Of a DNA stretch of 64,000 nucleotides, positions 15,211-28,356 are shown piece after piece. The notes below the pieces were generated by a model. That model worked only from the letters and a program-made list of their open reading frames with translations. It was not told the origin of the DNA and made no database searches. Both the position numbers and the translations under genes were made by a program. The stretch's first letter is position 1; each line of letters starts with the position of its first letter. The stretch is from Anseranas semipalmata (lineage: Eukaryota > Chordata > Aves > Anseriformes > Anseranatidae), in NCBI GenBank assembly GCA_013399115.1, contig VXAA01001113.1:80381-144380 (forward strand), in the 5' to 3' direction.

Positions 15211-18200
15211 ACTAGAATCCCTTCTCAATAACCAACCAGTCACAGCATCAAACTGCAGGCGGGGACTGCTTATGGGATGGGAATAAGCGGTCACACAGGC
15301 AATGTGACCTACTATAAAAGTGGTCTCACAGTGGTGGACACACAGATTCCAGCCTCACACACAACTTCCAGTCTTGCCTTTGCGTGTATCCCAGGCTGAA
15401 CACGTACTCTTTACAGGACAGGTCCATCACGTTACAGGGATGACCTCCAGATTCCTCAGGAAAGAGCACCAGGAACTTGGCTGTGGATTCAGTGGGACCT
15501 TCTGACAGGCTAATAACCAGCTGAAGCCAAGACCAGGCATCCGGGTGAATTCCTTGCCCTGAATTTCATTGCAAGAGCTGTGGGTGCTGCTGGTTTCCCC
15601 ACCAGGACTTCTCTTGCCTGAGGAATGGCACAGTTACCACAAAGCAGCACTTTTCTGTTTATTACTCAGCTCTGAAATACTAAAATCACATAGTTTGGAT
15701 AATAAGTACCTGTCATGAATGAATGCAGGAGGTGGTGAGAGCAGCGGTACTCCTGTACTCTGTTCCCACCTCCACCACCACCTTAATGATGGAGAAGCGC
15801 CTTTGGGGGGGCTTCAGAAGTGATTAGTGATGACGAAACCTCCATTTCTCGATGACCAACTAGAGATACATTTTCTGAGGGTTTTAATCCAGATAAAATC
15901 CTTGTATCAACCAGCCTGACTTTCTTCATGAAGAAAGAGAAGAGCATTTCACACAAATCGTCTTTACACATCAGCCTGTGGTCAGACCAGGTCACCTCTT
16001 ACCAAAAGAGACTTTGAGCCTTCAGTTAATGAAGGATCAGCCCCAGCCACTCTTTTAAGAGAGCTGCATCTTCTCACCTCTTGAACTTTGCTGTCTGATC
16101 TCTCTGCTGCCTCTTAGCCTTCCCTCAGATGAACTAAACAGATTGATCCCCTTTCATTTCTCGTTAGGAGACTTGTTTACCAGCACACACAAATCACAAC
16201 AAGAAGGGACAATACTTGGTATTTTCTTGCTTTCCATACAACTACCTCGGTTTCCCTGTCCATAAAACTGATGGACAGATAAAGAGCCCTCCTTTTTGCA
16301 GGGTACCAGGATTAACCTGATTAATAAAGTTTTTGTTTGTTTGTTTTTTGATGCCATGAGATAAAAAGACATATTTGCAAACTGTGCTGTATTTCCAAAA
16401 CTCCCCTCATGTCACAGACATGCCACTTGTCTGCTTCTGTTTTCAGGGATTTTCCCAATTATTAAAAACAAAACTTAATAAACCTCTATGCTGCTCACCT
16501 GGAAAAAGGCCCCTCTCCTTTTTCTGAATTTATGAACAAGCTCTGCTGGCTGAAGCCTGAATTTATGAACAAGTTCTACCGTCGAAGCGTTTTTTATAAA
16601 TCAATGGTTTTAGCATCGAATTGGTGTAATTGCACAAATCCCCGAGTGCTTACTGAGCCTTGTAACATGACCATCAGAGGTCAATCGGAATAGCTGTAGG
16701 GGAGCACTTTCTTCTTTTTCAGGCTGTGGCTTTGAGGTAATTTATGCTCTTCTAGATCTTCTTTGATGTTTGTAATATTAACGTTGTGTTCTCAGGTGGC
16801 TTTGGGCAGGCAAGGCGAGGACACAGCACTTGGAAGCTGATGAAATGACTGGCAGGAGAGTGGACCAGGACGATGCCCTACGTGCAGCGGGGCAGGGGAG
16901 GCAGCTCTCCAGGCAACAATACCCGTTCCCTTCCGCTCTGCTTCCCAAATCAGTTTTAACGTTGATGGAAAGTCCCTGGAGACTGAAGTCATCTCCGTCC
17001 CCACGCCCTGAGGAGCAGGCTGTCTAGCCCAGGTTGACGTGGCACATAACGAGGGAACAACATCATCCAAATAAAACAAAAAAAGCCAGGAATACATGCA
17101 TCTATATCTATAATCAGGCCTTGTACAAGTTGAATTGGCTTCCCGAAGCTTCCAGAGACACATACGTAGTATTTGACAGGCACAACGTCACTTATGACTG
17201 TAAACAACCTGACTTAATACACCAAAGCACACTCCTGTCTCCCCTCCTCTGGCTGAAGTTACTACAGAGCGAAGCGACCGCCCGCAGCCTTAAGGCACCG
17301 TGGAGTAGGTGCGAAGTAAAACCAGCTCGGATTACCTAAGAAATGAGCTGCTTCTGCTCTTCTGGAGATTTGCTAAGAAACAATGAGAAAATTCCCTTGG
17401 TTTTTGCATTTTTCTTTGTCAAAGCCTTATTTCAGGAAAACATCAGCTCACTTTCAAACAGATCTAGTTCTTCTGCCCTGTGGTGCAGCTGCCATCACAC
17501 ACTTCTCCAGAAGCACAGCAGTTTGTCTCAGAATAGATACCAGCAGGATAGACCGTGAAGTCGGAGATGGCAGGATAAGACGGCCATGGAGTTTTACAGA
17601 GACACATACAGAGAAGGTCAGGTGGTTCACCGTTCTTCTATCATTTGGGTGACACTAAGGGCGCTGGCTGGTCTCAGTGCACTTCATTGCAAACCTCACT
17701 TAATCTCACTTTTCCACCTGCCCCGTGACATTATGCAGACCCAACACAAACTGTTTCTACCTAACCCCTTCTTTCATCAGTCAGTTACTTCCATTATTTG
17801 CAACTAACAGCACACACCAGGTTCGTCAGACCCCTTCTTGTCAGTCACAAGTCACCTCCATCCCCACCAAGCTCACGAAGGCTGTGTTTTAAGACCTTCT
17901 ATTGATGTTAGGGGACTTTAGACCTGATGGACCGTCACACAATATAGAGAGAAGGAAATCATTAAGCAACAGAAATGGGAAGGAAGGAATGCCTGCAAAT
18001 CATCTGTATTCATTTCATGTCACACAAACGTCTGCGCATCACAGACAGGAAGAACAGGTAAGACGAGCAATCTGGAAGCCTGTTGTGCTTCTTTCATGTC
18101 AGTCCCAGTTGCCACTTCAATACACAAAGTCTTCTGCCACATCGACCCTACTGCACGTCTTCTCACAAAAGAATCGAAGACAGTCTTCAAATCTTGCCGA

Positions 18201-21090
18201 GAGGCACCAGAGACAGGTTGGCCTTAGGCAAATGCCAAGAATAAGGACTAGAGATATATTTTGTTTAACTTGGGAATCTCAGATTCATAGACCCCCTGTT
18301 TTAGCTATATAAACTTCTTGAGAGCAAAAGTAGCTGTTTAGGGCTGCAAGAAGAAGTCTTCCATCAAAAGGATCACAAATGCCATGGAGAGATGGATGCC
18401 TTCCATCTTCAAAGCACAAGGCAGTACACACTGACACAGTTTGGTTCCCAAGAGCAGCAGCAGCGGTGTGATAAATGACAAAGCGATCGCACTAGCAAGG
18501 TCAGCCCTCAGGACCCAAATTTCTTTTCACCTGGAGAAGCAATCAGGCTTCCTTGATACTGAGGTATTTAGATCAAGAGAAAAGAAGGAAGACCAAAGAT
18601 GTTTTGGAGTCTGCTGCCACTGAGTTGTACGTAACATTTTCTTCTGTTCAACTTCAGGCTAAATGGGCGGCACTGCTTAGATGACTCAGTGCCGGGTCAC
18701 TGTTAGCTCACTGTGACAGAGATGTGATGTCATCTCTTATTTTTTAAACTGACATTAAATAGCGGTTAAACAACATATCTTCTGGCTCCTGGAGGAGAAC
18801 GTGATCTAGACAGCTTCCAACCCTGAAATTCTCCAGTACAAATGCTCTGAATGTGCCTGTTCACATCTACCAGGGATTTTTTATCTTTTTTTTTCCTGTA
18901 TCGTCGCCTTCTACTTGCTGTTTTGTGCCACGTTGTCTACTTTTTGTGGACCTTGCGTGCAGAATGGTCTTAATCTATCCATATGCTAGACAAACATAGA
19001 AGTATTACATATTTCAGTGAACAGCAAAATTAAATTTCCAGTCAGTTCAAAATCTAGGTTTCATCTGCCTTTTCAGTGGTTACAGAAGAGGAATATTAAT
19101 GTCTATTTGCTGTATAAAAAAGAACAGGAAGGAGGAACACGCAGAAGAAAGAACTGGTGTCTAGTTTGCTACAGTGAAGTTAGAGCAAACTTATTGATTA
19201 TAAAAGACGCACATGCGCCAATGGACAAAGACTAAGTGCAGTGCACTAGGTCAGCTTAACAAAATTAAAAATAGCATTTATAAATCAATATTGGATTTCA
19301 ACAGAATAAGGAAAAATACATCTGACAATCAGTTCTGAGTCCACAGGAACATCTTGACTGACACACCTGCATTGCTTTAGGGGAAGGAGATGCAGGATAC
19401 AATGGAATGCTTGAATTAATCAAGTAATAGATTCCTAAATCTGAGCATCCTGCTCCCCCAGAACACGACTTCACTGCTTTCCAATGTACCACTTCCCAAA
19501 GCAGAAATACTGCTATCCAGTGCCCGTGATAAGAATATACATCAGCGTAAGATCTCATCTACATGAATGTTCACGGGTAGTTGTATTATAAACAAATCCT
19601 GCAGAAGGCAAAATGAGAAACAGCATGGTCTAGCAGAAAGACACAGTGCATGGTGGAAAACTCCAGAATCTATTTCTACCTTTGGTAGCAATTCATTGAG
19701 AAACAGTAAACAACTTGGTGTCTTCATTTCAGGATTCCTATCAAAGCCATGGGAAATGGCAGCAGTCAGTTAAACAAAGCGTATCTCAAGTCAAAGGGCA
19801 GATACAGAGAGGAGAGAATTAAAAAAATATCACATTGGCCACATGATGGACAGCAGTCTCAGAAGCCGAATGTCAAAGGGGATAAAGGATTTTCTTCGGG
19901 GGTGTTCTGCTTGTTTATGTTTAAGTAGGAACTAAAAGAAAGCCACTGAGATGCTGTGCAGCAGTTTCTTTCCAGGGAGAAGCCAGCACTCAGGAAGGCA
20001 AAAATGAAACCTGCTCAGAAATCAAATGTCAGCAAACGTGGGCAGCCCGGGTGAGCCACCGACAGATGCTGAGCCTTGGCAGGAGCCGAAGAGTGTGAGT
20101 TGGGGCGTCCCCAGGACACCCTGGAAGCAAAAGCTACCCTTGACAAGCTAGAAAGAGGGAGCCACAGACCCACACAACAAAGGGGAGAAAGAGAGATATC
20201 TGCAAATATTTCGTGGATATAGAGGATAAAATAGTTCAACACAATCCCAAGCTGTGACTGTGACCAGCTTTAATATGAGCATGGGGCTAACTCCTATGTA
20301 ACCATCACCTAAGCACCCCCCAGGTCCCCCAAGAAGACAAGGACTGATGATTTCAACTGCAGCAGCCACATTTACTTAGGCATCCATGTCAAACACCTTA
20401 TGAATACTGCATCCAAATACCTACTTGCTCTCTTTATACAAATAATCTAGTTCACAAAGAGGTGAGGACGGCAAACTTGTACATCCCACCAGTCTCTGTG
20501 GGCAAGAGTCTTCCTGTTATTGCTATTCCTTGCTCTGCCCATTGTGCTTCTACAGTTACTCCAACCAGGTATCTGCACATAAGCCCACAGAAGACTTCCA
20601 AATGATGGCCATGTTGTGAGATTAAGTAAAACCAAGTAGCAAAAATACACGTGCTCCAATGATGAGAAAATGCAGAAGATCCTCAGGATTGAACAGACAC
20701 CTACGGCCATCGGTCAGAAACCACAGCCTGTAGTCAGCAATGCCTATGAGCCAATTTTCCTATCAAATTGAAGTGAATCTGCTGAAAACTCTCCATTGTG
20801 ACAGTGCACACATTAAAAAAAAAATTAAAAAGTGCATTCAATTTTCCAACTCACCCACCTTCTCCAAGACCCCTCACTGATGGAAAACATGGTTGAAAGG
20901 GAAAGAAACAAATATTAGCTCCATTTTGCAGGGAAGGTAAAGTGGTTTGTGAGGCTTTGCCAAGCTGAAGCATCTGAGATTAGAAACCCAGCAGGTCTCA
21001 GTCCTCAGTTCAGATGTCCCCACTTGTTGATCCCTTGATTATTTCAAGCAATCCTTAACAGCACACTAATTCACTGTTCATGGACTCGCA
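15211..21090. other. Non-coding stretch; no gene seen
   Basis: Six kilobases without a recognisable gene. It includes the 33-bp tandem duplication at 16524-16589. A short stretch near 18790-18830 may be a heavily decayed CR1 tail but is too diverged to call. Confidence 0.55.
16524..16589. repeat. 33-bp tandem duplication (2 copies)
   Basis: The unit starting CTGAATTTATGAACAAG at 16524 is repeated at 16557. The first 22 positions differ at one base (GCTCT against GTTCT). The remaining third is more diverged (CTGGCTGAAGC against CCGTCGAAGCG). It looks like an old local duplication. Confidence 0.85.
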
Positions 21091-21193
21091 CAGAATCACA
21101 AAACAGTTGAGGTTGGAAGGGACGTCTGGAGGTCATCTGGTCCAACCTCACTGCTCAAGCAGGGACAGCTGGAGCAGGTTGCCCAGGACCATG
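21091..21193 (-). mobile_element. CR1 3' end, minus strand
   Basis: The plus strand shows CAGAATCACAAAACAGTTGA, GGTTGGAAGGGACGTCTGGA and CAAGCAGGGACAGCTGGAGC, the antisense of the conserved CR1 3' end. This is a short 5'-truncated copy. Confidence 0.88.
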
Positions 21194-22358
21194 AAGGACA
21201 GTTCACAAAAGGACTTTCTGTATTTTTAAACCACAGCACGATCTCTGTGAGTTAGAAGGGAGGGCAACTGCCTTGGCTAGTTGTATTTCAACTCTTTACC
21301 TCCCCAGATAAAAGACATCAAAAAATAAAATAAGTTTTTAAAGTGTGGGATGTTCCTTAGTAGGTGAAAATTCACATTCAAGTAAAGAATTGCTGGGGTT
21401 GCTTACAAGGCAACGGGATGAAAATTAAGAAACATGGACAGACGAGGAACAGGGGATAGAGATGTTTTTGACCACAGTTGCTCACCAGAGGGATGCAGTG
21501 GAAGAATACAACAACTAATTTGCCTAAACACTGGCAAACGCATTAACAACAACCCCTTGTCAGCAGGGGACAGGAGGCCCTACAGGACGGAGCAGAGCCA
21601 CGTCTCCTGCCTGCAGCAGAGCATGGTAGGCAAGTGGCAGCATTAGCATAACACGAGAAAAAGAGACTGCTCGGGTTTGAAGGCTTACAAGCAAGGACAA
21701 GACAGCGCACACAAAGCCTGCTGCAGCATCTGGACGTGTAAATGCATGCTGTCAAAGGAGCTTGTCCTCTCCAGGCCAGCTCTGATGGGGGTGCGTTTGC
21801 CGAGGAGAAAGTGAAGACAGCTAATAGCATGAGACAGCCTGAAGAGAGCCATACCCATCACCTTCTCAACTTACTTTCACCCTAATGACAGATATATTTG
21901 GGGTATATCCACCATCATGCTGAGAAAACTGTATCAGTGAGGCCCGCTCTGACACAGCCACCAGGCAGTTATGAACCGTAAAAGCCTCGTTTCAGCTCGT
22001 TTCCCAGCTTCAGTATCATTCACCGCATACTTGGGGACTTCTTCCTGCTGATAAGCTCATGTAGCACATGATGGCACCAAAGGGAACCAAGTGCAAATAT
22101 CAAGGAGAAAAGCAGCTTCGCTTCAGCGCGTGACTCATGCGAGAAGAACGCCAAGCCCTGAGCAAGCCAAAGCAAAACAGCTGACTATCAAACCGTGCAC
22201 GTAAGCTCAAAGTTACCCTTAAAAATACAGACTGCAACTTTTCACCAAAAAGAAAACAGAGCGTTTTTTATACAATTTGCCATGGGTAAGAGCCTGATGA
22301 AGACAAGACACATAGGGCGGGATGCATTTGCCTAAATAACTGCAACCCTGGCTACAAG
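21194..22358. other. Non-coding stretch; no gene seen
   Basis: Sequence between two CR1 copies. The open frames on either strand have no motif and no supporting signals. Confidence 0.55.
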
Positions 22359-23080
22359 TACAGACTGGGGGGATGAGATGCTGGAGAGCAGCCCTGCAGA
22401 AAGGGATCTGAGGGTTCTGGTTAGCAGCAAGCTGAGTATGAGCCAGCAGTGTGCCCTGGCAGCCAGGAGGGCCGGATGTACCCTGGGGTGCATCAGGCAC
22501 AGCACTGCCGGCTGGTTGAGGGAAGTGATTGTCCCGCTCTGCTCTGCCCTGGTGCGGCCTCACCTCAAGCACTGTGTGCAGTTTTGGGCACCACAGTATA
22601 AGGACATAAAACTATCAGAGAGTGTCCAAAGGAGGGCTACAAAGATGGTGAAGGGCCTAGAGGGTGAGACATATGAGGAGCAGCTGAGGTCCCTTGGTTT
22701 GTTCAGCCAAGAGAAGAGGAGGCTGAGGGGAGGCCTCATGGCGGCCTGCAGCTTCCTCACGAGGGGAGCGGAGGGGCAGGCGCTGAGCTCTGCTCTCTGG
22801 TGACAGCGACAGGACCCAAGGGAACGGCATGGAGCTGTGACAGGGGAGGTTCAGGCTGGGTGTTAGGAAAAGGTTCTTCACCGAGAGGGTGGTCGGGCAC
22901 TGGAACAGGCTCCCCAGGGACGTGGTCATGCCACCGAGCCTGACAGAGTTCAAGAAGCATTTGGACAATGCTCTTAGACACATGGTCTGATTTTTGGGTG
23001 GTCCTGTGTGGGGCCAGGAGTTGGACTCGATAGTCCTTGTGGGTCCCTTCCATCTCAGGATATTCTCTGATTCTATGAAA
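22359..23080 (+). mobile_element. CR1 LINE, 3' part of ORF2 plus 3' end, sense
   Basis: This is the best-preserved CR1 in the window. The plus frame from 22378 encodes the C-terminal part of the CR1 ORF2 protein: SMSQQCALAARRAG, PLCSALVRPHLKHC, VQFWAPQYK, VQRRATKMVKGLE and LGLFSQEKRRLRGG. A TGA then follows at 22801. After that stop the usual downstream CR1 sequence continues (GGTTCTTCACCGAGAGGGTG, GGCACTGGAACAGGCTCCCC, GTTGGACTCGATAGTCCTTG). It ends at the canonical tail GATTCTATGA near 23078. It is 5'-truncated, so it lacks the endonuclease and most of the reverse transcriptase. Confidence 0.95.
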
Positions 23081-25411
23081 TACAGGTGCCAAGTACCGCC
23101 TCAGATGCCCTATGAGGTGCACGTGGGGCTAGCAGACCTGAAAGGGACCTTCTGAGCTGCCAGGAGAGCAGAGCCTAGTTTCAAATTAAGGCACCTAAAT
23201 CTCAGCGAGTGTCTGAGCCTCCACAGCTGCTGGTAGAGACTTAAGGCAATGCAGTCAGTGGAGCCTAGAGAGCAAGTCAAAATATGCAGGAGGTGCTTAC
23301 CTTCAGTAAACAAGAGAGAGTGGAGGAAGATGGAGGCTCCTAGGATGGGAACACATACAACAGACCAAAAAAATTAAAAATTACCTTTAAAATTGCTCAT
23401 CTGCATCTCCCTGTTCTGTGCTCTACTTCTACCACTTTCCCCCTAAACTAAACAGGTGAGGTCACTTCAGGCTGGGAAAAGAATGAAAGTATGGGGGAAA
23501 GCCCATAAAATAACATTCTGTGAAGTACTGAGTGGCCTGGAAAAGACAAACTTCCCCAGTGCAAAGGGGAAAGATTTTCCCGTGCAAGGATTAAGGAGTA
23601 ATAAACCAAGTCCAGGGGGAGATAGGAATCAAAGAAAGAAGAGGAGATACTTCTCTACATAAAGCATGGAAGAACTCCTTGCCACAGGCTGTTGTGAATG
23701 CACAATTCTTACACAGGTTTAAAATTGCATTGGGACTAAGAAAAGAAAAAACCTTCAGGTGGTATTAAATAGAAATGTACCACCTCTGACTCCGGGAACA
23801 TGGAAAACACTGGGAGAAGCCTTGCTCTGTTTGCCCTCTTCTCATGCTCTTCACTAAGCAGCCATGACTCATCACATAACTGAAGAGGAATTGGTCCATC
23901 TTGCATTGATGCACCTCTGTCCTCACCCAGTTTCTCTCTTCATATGACCATTGGAAGGAAACTCCCCAGGTAAGCACAGAACTGGACTTTTCAAGAGCTG
24001 CCAGGACACCTGAAATTCACCTCTTTTGGTCGACTGCTCCATCTTGCCTCTTTGGCTACTAAGTGCTCCTTCTGTGACCTACTAACTTGGCCTTAGGATC
24101 AAGGTTAGAGCCCACCCTGAGACCCGCCTTTCAGGATAACCGTATTATCAAGAATCACCAGATCTCCTTTACCCAAGGGGAAAGAAACACTTAGTAGAAA
24201 GGAGAGAGCAAGAGCATCACCAGGGTCCCACCAGCCACCAACGACTGGTGGCTGAGCATCCTTCTGTGTTCAGGCAGGCTCCAATCTAAATCCATCCACG
24301 CATTAAGGAAGGTAAACACAGTCTTTAGAGGCCAAAGTCGGGAATGGGCATGAAGAACTTACAGATGCTAAGCCCACATCTGATGAAAAGTTGGCAGCTC
24401 TGTACTATAAAAGATGTGTCCGTGTTGCTCTTAAAAGAAATAGTGCAATTATGTTGTACAATTACACACCTGCAAAGGAAGCACGTGAATCGAGATGGTA
24501 GTGCGGTATAAAACCAGTTAGGTCCCAAATAAGGTGAGGCGAGAGACAGCCCCTGTTGTGCTGTATTTGCTTTCAGCCAGCGATGGTAGTGCCAACAGCA
24601 CTTTCATCGCACAGGCATTCCCTTAAAAACATCATTCCACAGAACTGCAATACTGTGTGGGTGTGCACGCATGTGTAGAAATACAGACTCCCACACACAC
24701 CGTTTTATTCTCTAACCAAGCTCGTCTAAACTCACTGGCCCCATTTTTTATTTTTATGTTTTTTAGTGGTTTGATTCACCATAAAGGGTTGCATTCCCAT
24801 TTGAGAATTGTTTCGTTTCACTCTTTGTAGGCATGCAGTCAGTTTTTACCTATATGCTTTGTCTCACAAACTTCTTCAGGCTGAAGAAAGCATCATTCTG
24901 AAAACAGAATAAATAAAACATAAAATGAAGGAGGCTTTGTAATGGAGTTAGGACATGGACCAAAAGAACTTGTAATTCAAATGTTCTATTTCACCATTTG
25001 CTTATGTTACATTCAAAACTTTGGGAAGCCATCCAAACCTACACAGACATAAAATAATCCACGGAAATTACAGCTGCAAGGTGCCAGCACCAAAAAAAAA
25101 AAAAAANTAAAAAAAAAAAAAAAAAGTGCTTTGACTGGAAAATGAAACTGAAAACTCAACAATAAAGTGAAAAACATGGAACAGCTTGTGCAGAAAGAGA
25201 AATGTCTGACAAAGAAATGGTGAATAGAGGAGATCCGACAGAAAAAAAATATATAAAATAAAGTGACAAAGGGAGGGAAAAAGTCCTATGCAAAAATGAA
25301 TGGGACAAATGTTGGAGCAGTTTCGATCCCTGCCACAGTTTCTGTTTCCCTCTTATCTCAGTGTAGGACCTAGGAAATCCCTAATGGGTTTGGCCACTTT
25401 CCTTCCTCTGT
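23081..25411. other. Non-coding stretch; no gene seen
   Basis: Contains a poly-A tract with an N at 25092-25126. No gene, RNA or further element is recognised. Confidence 0.55.
25092..25126. repeat. Poly-A tract interrupted by NT
   Basis: A long A run with an N at 25107 followed by T and a second A run. It is probably one unresolved homopolymer in the assembly. Confidence 0.92.
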
Positions 25412-25474
25412 GAATCATAGAATCACAGAATCATTTAGGTTGGAAAAGACCTCTAAGATCATCCAGTCCAACCA
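25412..25474 (-). mobile_element. CR1 3' terminus, minus strand
   Basis: The plus strand reads GAATCATAGAATCACAGAAT, then TTTAGGTTGGAAAAGACC and ATCATCCAGTCCAACC. This is the antisense of the last 60 or so bases of CR1, with the terminal repeats retained. It is heavily 5'-truncated. Confidence 0.92.
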
Positions 25475-26696
25475 ATCAGCCACAGAAAAGTCAAAAATCC
25501 CAAAAGCAAGGGAAAGCAGAGAGACCTGGAGACATAGAGGCCTTATGTGGCTTCGGATCAGACAACAGCCCCTGGTGAACAGATCACAGCCACAGGGCAC
25601 AGCTCCCTATCACTGATCATCACAAGGGGCACGAGGTCCATGGCACCTTCCACCTCCCTTGAAGAGTTGTGCCACTCTGGGGAGCTCTTAGGAGGGCCCA
25701 AGGGGAAGCACCATGGTGGCTGGTGAGTCCCCAAGCACATAAAGCTCTCTGCAAGCCCAATCACAGAAAGCCCAAGGACTTATCTCTTTTTTTCCAGAAA
25801 CACTCTCAAAGTTCACAGCTCCTCTTCTCCACCATTTATATTCCCCTTGGTAAATAACCTGATTAAATCACATTTAACTTGGGGGAAAAAAAATAAAAAT
25901 AAAAATATGAAAACTCTGCCTTTTAATTTAAAGAAGATAGAAAAAAACCAACCCATTGTACCCTTCAAATCAAAACCCAATCTCACTATGTTGTAAGGAA
26001 GGAAATGAAAACACTGCAACTGGAGCATAACCGAAATAGTTTGAGGTCAAATCTAACACCAAACAATTCAGGCAATTAGGATCATGGGAGCACAGGCAGG
26101 GTGCACAGACTTGTCTTTGAAGGGTTCATTCCAGCATGAGACCAGGAATATTTATTCAAATTGAACAGTGCCTCCCTCCTTGTGCTGCCCTAATCCAAGG
26201 ATTAAATTTGTTATCCATGCAAAGTATGAGAATCTGGCCCCTAATGACTACATGCTCATAAAAATCAGAAGATGTTGTTATTTCAACTAAGTATCATAAA
26301 CAACTGTATCAATTAGGTTTTACCAGGCACTGTACATACTGCAGATGCCTCAGAATAAAATTGTTTCATTGCAAAACAAAGTATGCGCAAGCTCCAGCAG
26401 GGATGGGTTGTCCCACTTTAAAGTGCTCTAAGGAAATACATGCCTCTACCAGGCCATTATTTTGCAGGTAATATTTCAAAATTAATTTCAAATACTCAGT
26501 TCTAAAAGTTGAGATAGCCGCTCTCTGCAGATAAAATGAAGGGAAACTATAAAGGAACGAAAGGCTAAAAAAAGAAGTATGGTCCAGATGGATTCCCGTC
26601 TGAATTCTGTAAAATATTTACAGATCTTCTGTCACCAAAACTTACGCTTCTTTTTGATGAGGTGGAAACCAAAGGCTCTCCACCTGTCCTCTTTTT

Positions 26697-26713
26697 AAAA
26701 AAAAAAAAAAAAA
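26697..26713. repeat. Poly-A run
   Basis: Seventeen A residues with no recognisable element attached. Confidence 0.9.
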
Positions 26714-28322
26714 TCACATAAGATATAATGTTATTACAAAAAAGAAAAAAGGCAGAGACTTTCATCTCATCTGCAATTACTGCAAGTATCTCCAATTAAT
26801 CAATGTTGATTCTGCAATTCTTTGAAAAGAGATATTGTCCCTTTGCTTAATTTAGCACAAAGTTATTCCCTAAATTCCAAGTTCAAGAGTTTGTTCATTA
26901 AAATAGACTTAGCACGGATAAGCACAGCCCGATACCACCATCATTCATGTAATAAATTAACAGTCTAGTCCCATGGCAGCGCTGTCTCCAGATACCAAAA
27001 GATACTTAATCACGTGTCACGAGGATAAAACATCCACTTTTTCATTTAAGATTAGCAAAAAAAAGTTCTCAATTTACTGCTCCTAAAAAGTGATGTTCCG
27101 TTTGCCAAAATCGAGGCTCCCCAAGAAGGAGGGAGCAGTCTATACATCAAAGACATGAAGATCAACTTTACATTGGTTGTGGTCCTCTGGCTGATGCTGA
27201 GGATGAACACGGGATAGCCCTTTAAACTGCAAATAATCCTGCCGGTCTAGCCAGGAATTTTGGAGAAGGGTGCGGCTCAGCATCAGCAACGCTACCGGTA
27301 ATTCAACCTTGTTGTTTCAGGGTACACACCAAGGCAGCACTTGGTACCTCTGGATTTGACGTAGAAGGGAGAGGCGGTAACGACATGAAGGCAGTGGGCT
27401 GAAACCAGGGGATGAAGGTCCAGGTCATGGCTCTCAGACATCTTGGTCAAGGCTAGGCCTCTTTCTTCTTCCCTTTTTCCCCAGCAAACCAACAAAAGCT
27501 CTTAAAACACAAATTCCTTCCATTACAATGCATGAATTAAGCTTGGATCTTTATCTGTCGGGTCTTCTCAGCTCTAAGCAGTACAGGTAACTACCTCCCC
27601 TGGCATCTCTGCAGCCAGGTTAATGGGAAAACAAACATACCCCACACACTGTTGCTTCCAAAGCCATGGGTTGCTTCCCAACCCATTTCACATATTACCA
27701 TGAAATGGGAATTTATAGCAAATTAGATGTTAGGGGTGTCTTCCAACTTTTTATTTTAAGCTGACCTTGGATTCTTTATTCAGTGCAGCATTATGATTTT
27801 TAGAAGCAAAGTAAGAGACCGTATAATGAATTGGTCTCCAGTGGATGTTGACTTGATGAGCACTACAATTAGTTCACATTAACACGCTGCCCTTCCCTTC
27901 CCTTCACACTTTCAGAAATGTCTCTCTAAACCAATCTATGATTACCAGTCAAACAGAAAAGCTTCAGAAAAATACTCCTCCACAAGCATATGGCAGAGCA
28001 AATTTGTCCAACGTTGCAGGCTTTTCGTGGCATTTATCTTGGAGAAGGTAGTACACAGCGATATAGATGTCTCTACACGTTGGCTACGCTCAGAAAGGCA
28101 CAGAGCTTTTCGCTGTCCTGTTGTCGTGTGCACCAAGCCCTTAGGACACATCCTGCTTATCGCAGGTGCTGCAGGCAGATGGGGACGGTAACCAGCTACC
28201 CAGGATCTCATCTGCAACCTCCATTCTCAAAACCAAGGCCGTGCTTTCTAGGAGCTGCACTAGACCTCAGCCACATGCCATGGCAACCAAATTCAAGTGC
28301 ACTGCTTCAAAACCATCACTTA

Positions 28323-28356
28323 CTAAAAAAAAAGAAAAAAAAAACAAAGAAAAAAC
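28323..28356. repeat. A-rich tract
   Basis: Runs of A broken by single G or C bases. Low complexity only. Confidence 0.85.

Noticed and set aside
18776..18840. Possible decayed CR1 tail
   Set aside because: A few words resemble the CR1 end, but the match is too weak to separate from chance.
22219..23122. Several minus frames opposite the 22.4 kb CR1
   Set aside because: They are antisense shadows of the CR1 ORF2 fragment on the plus strand.
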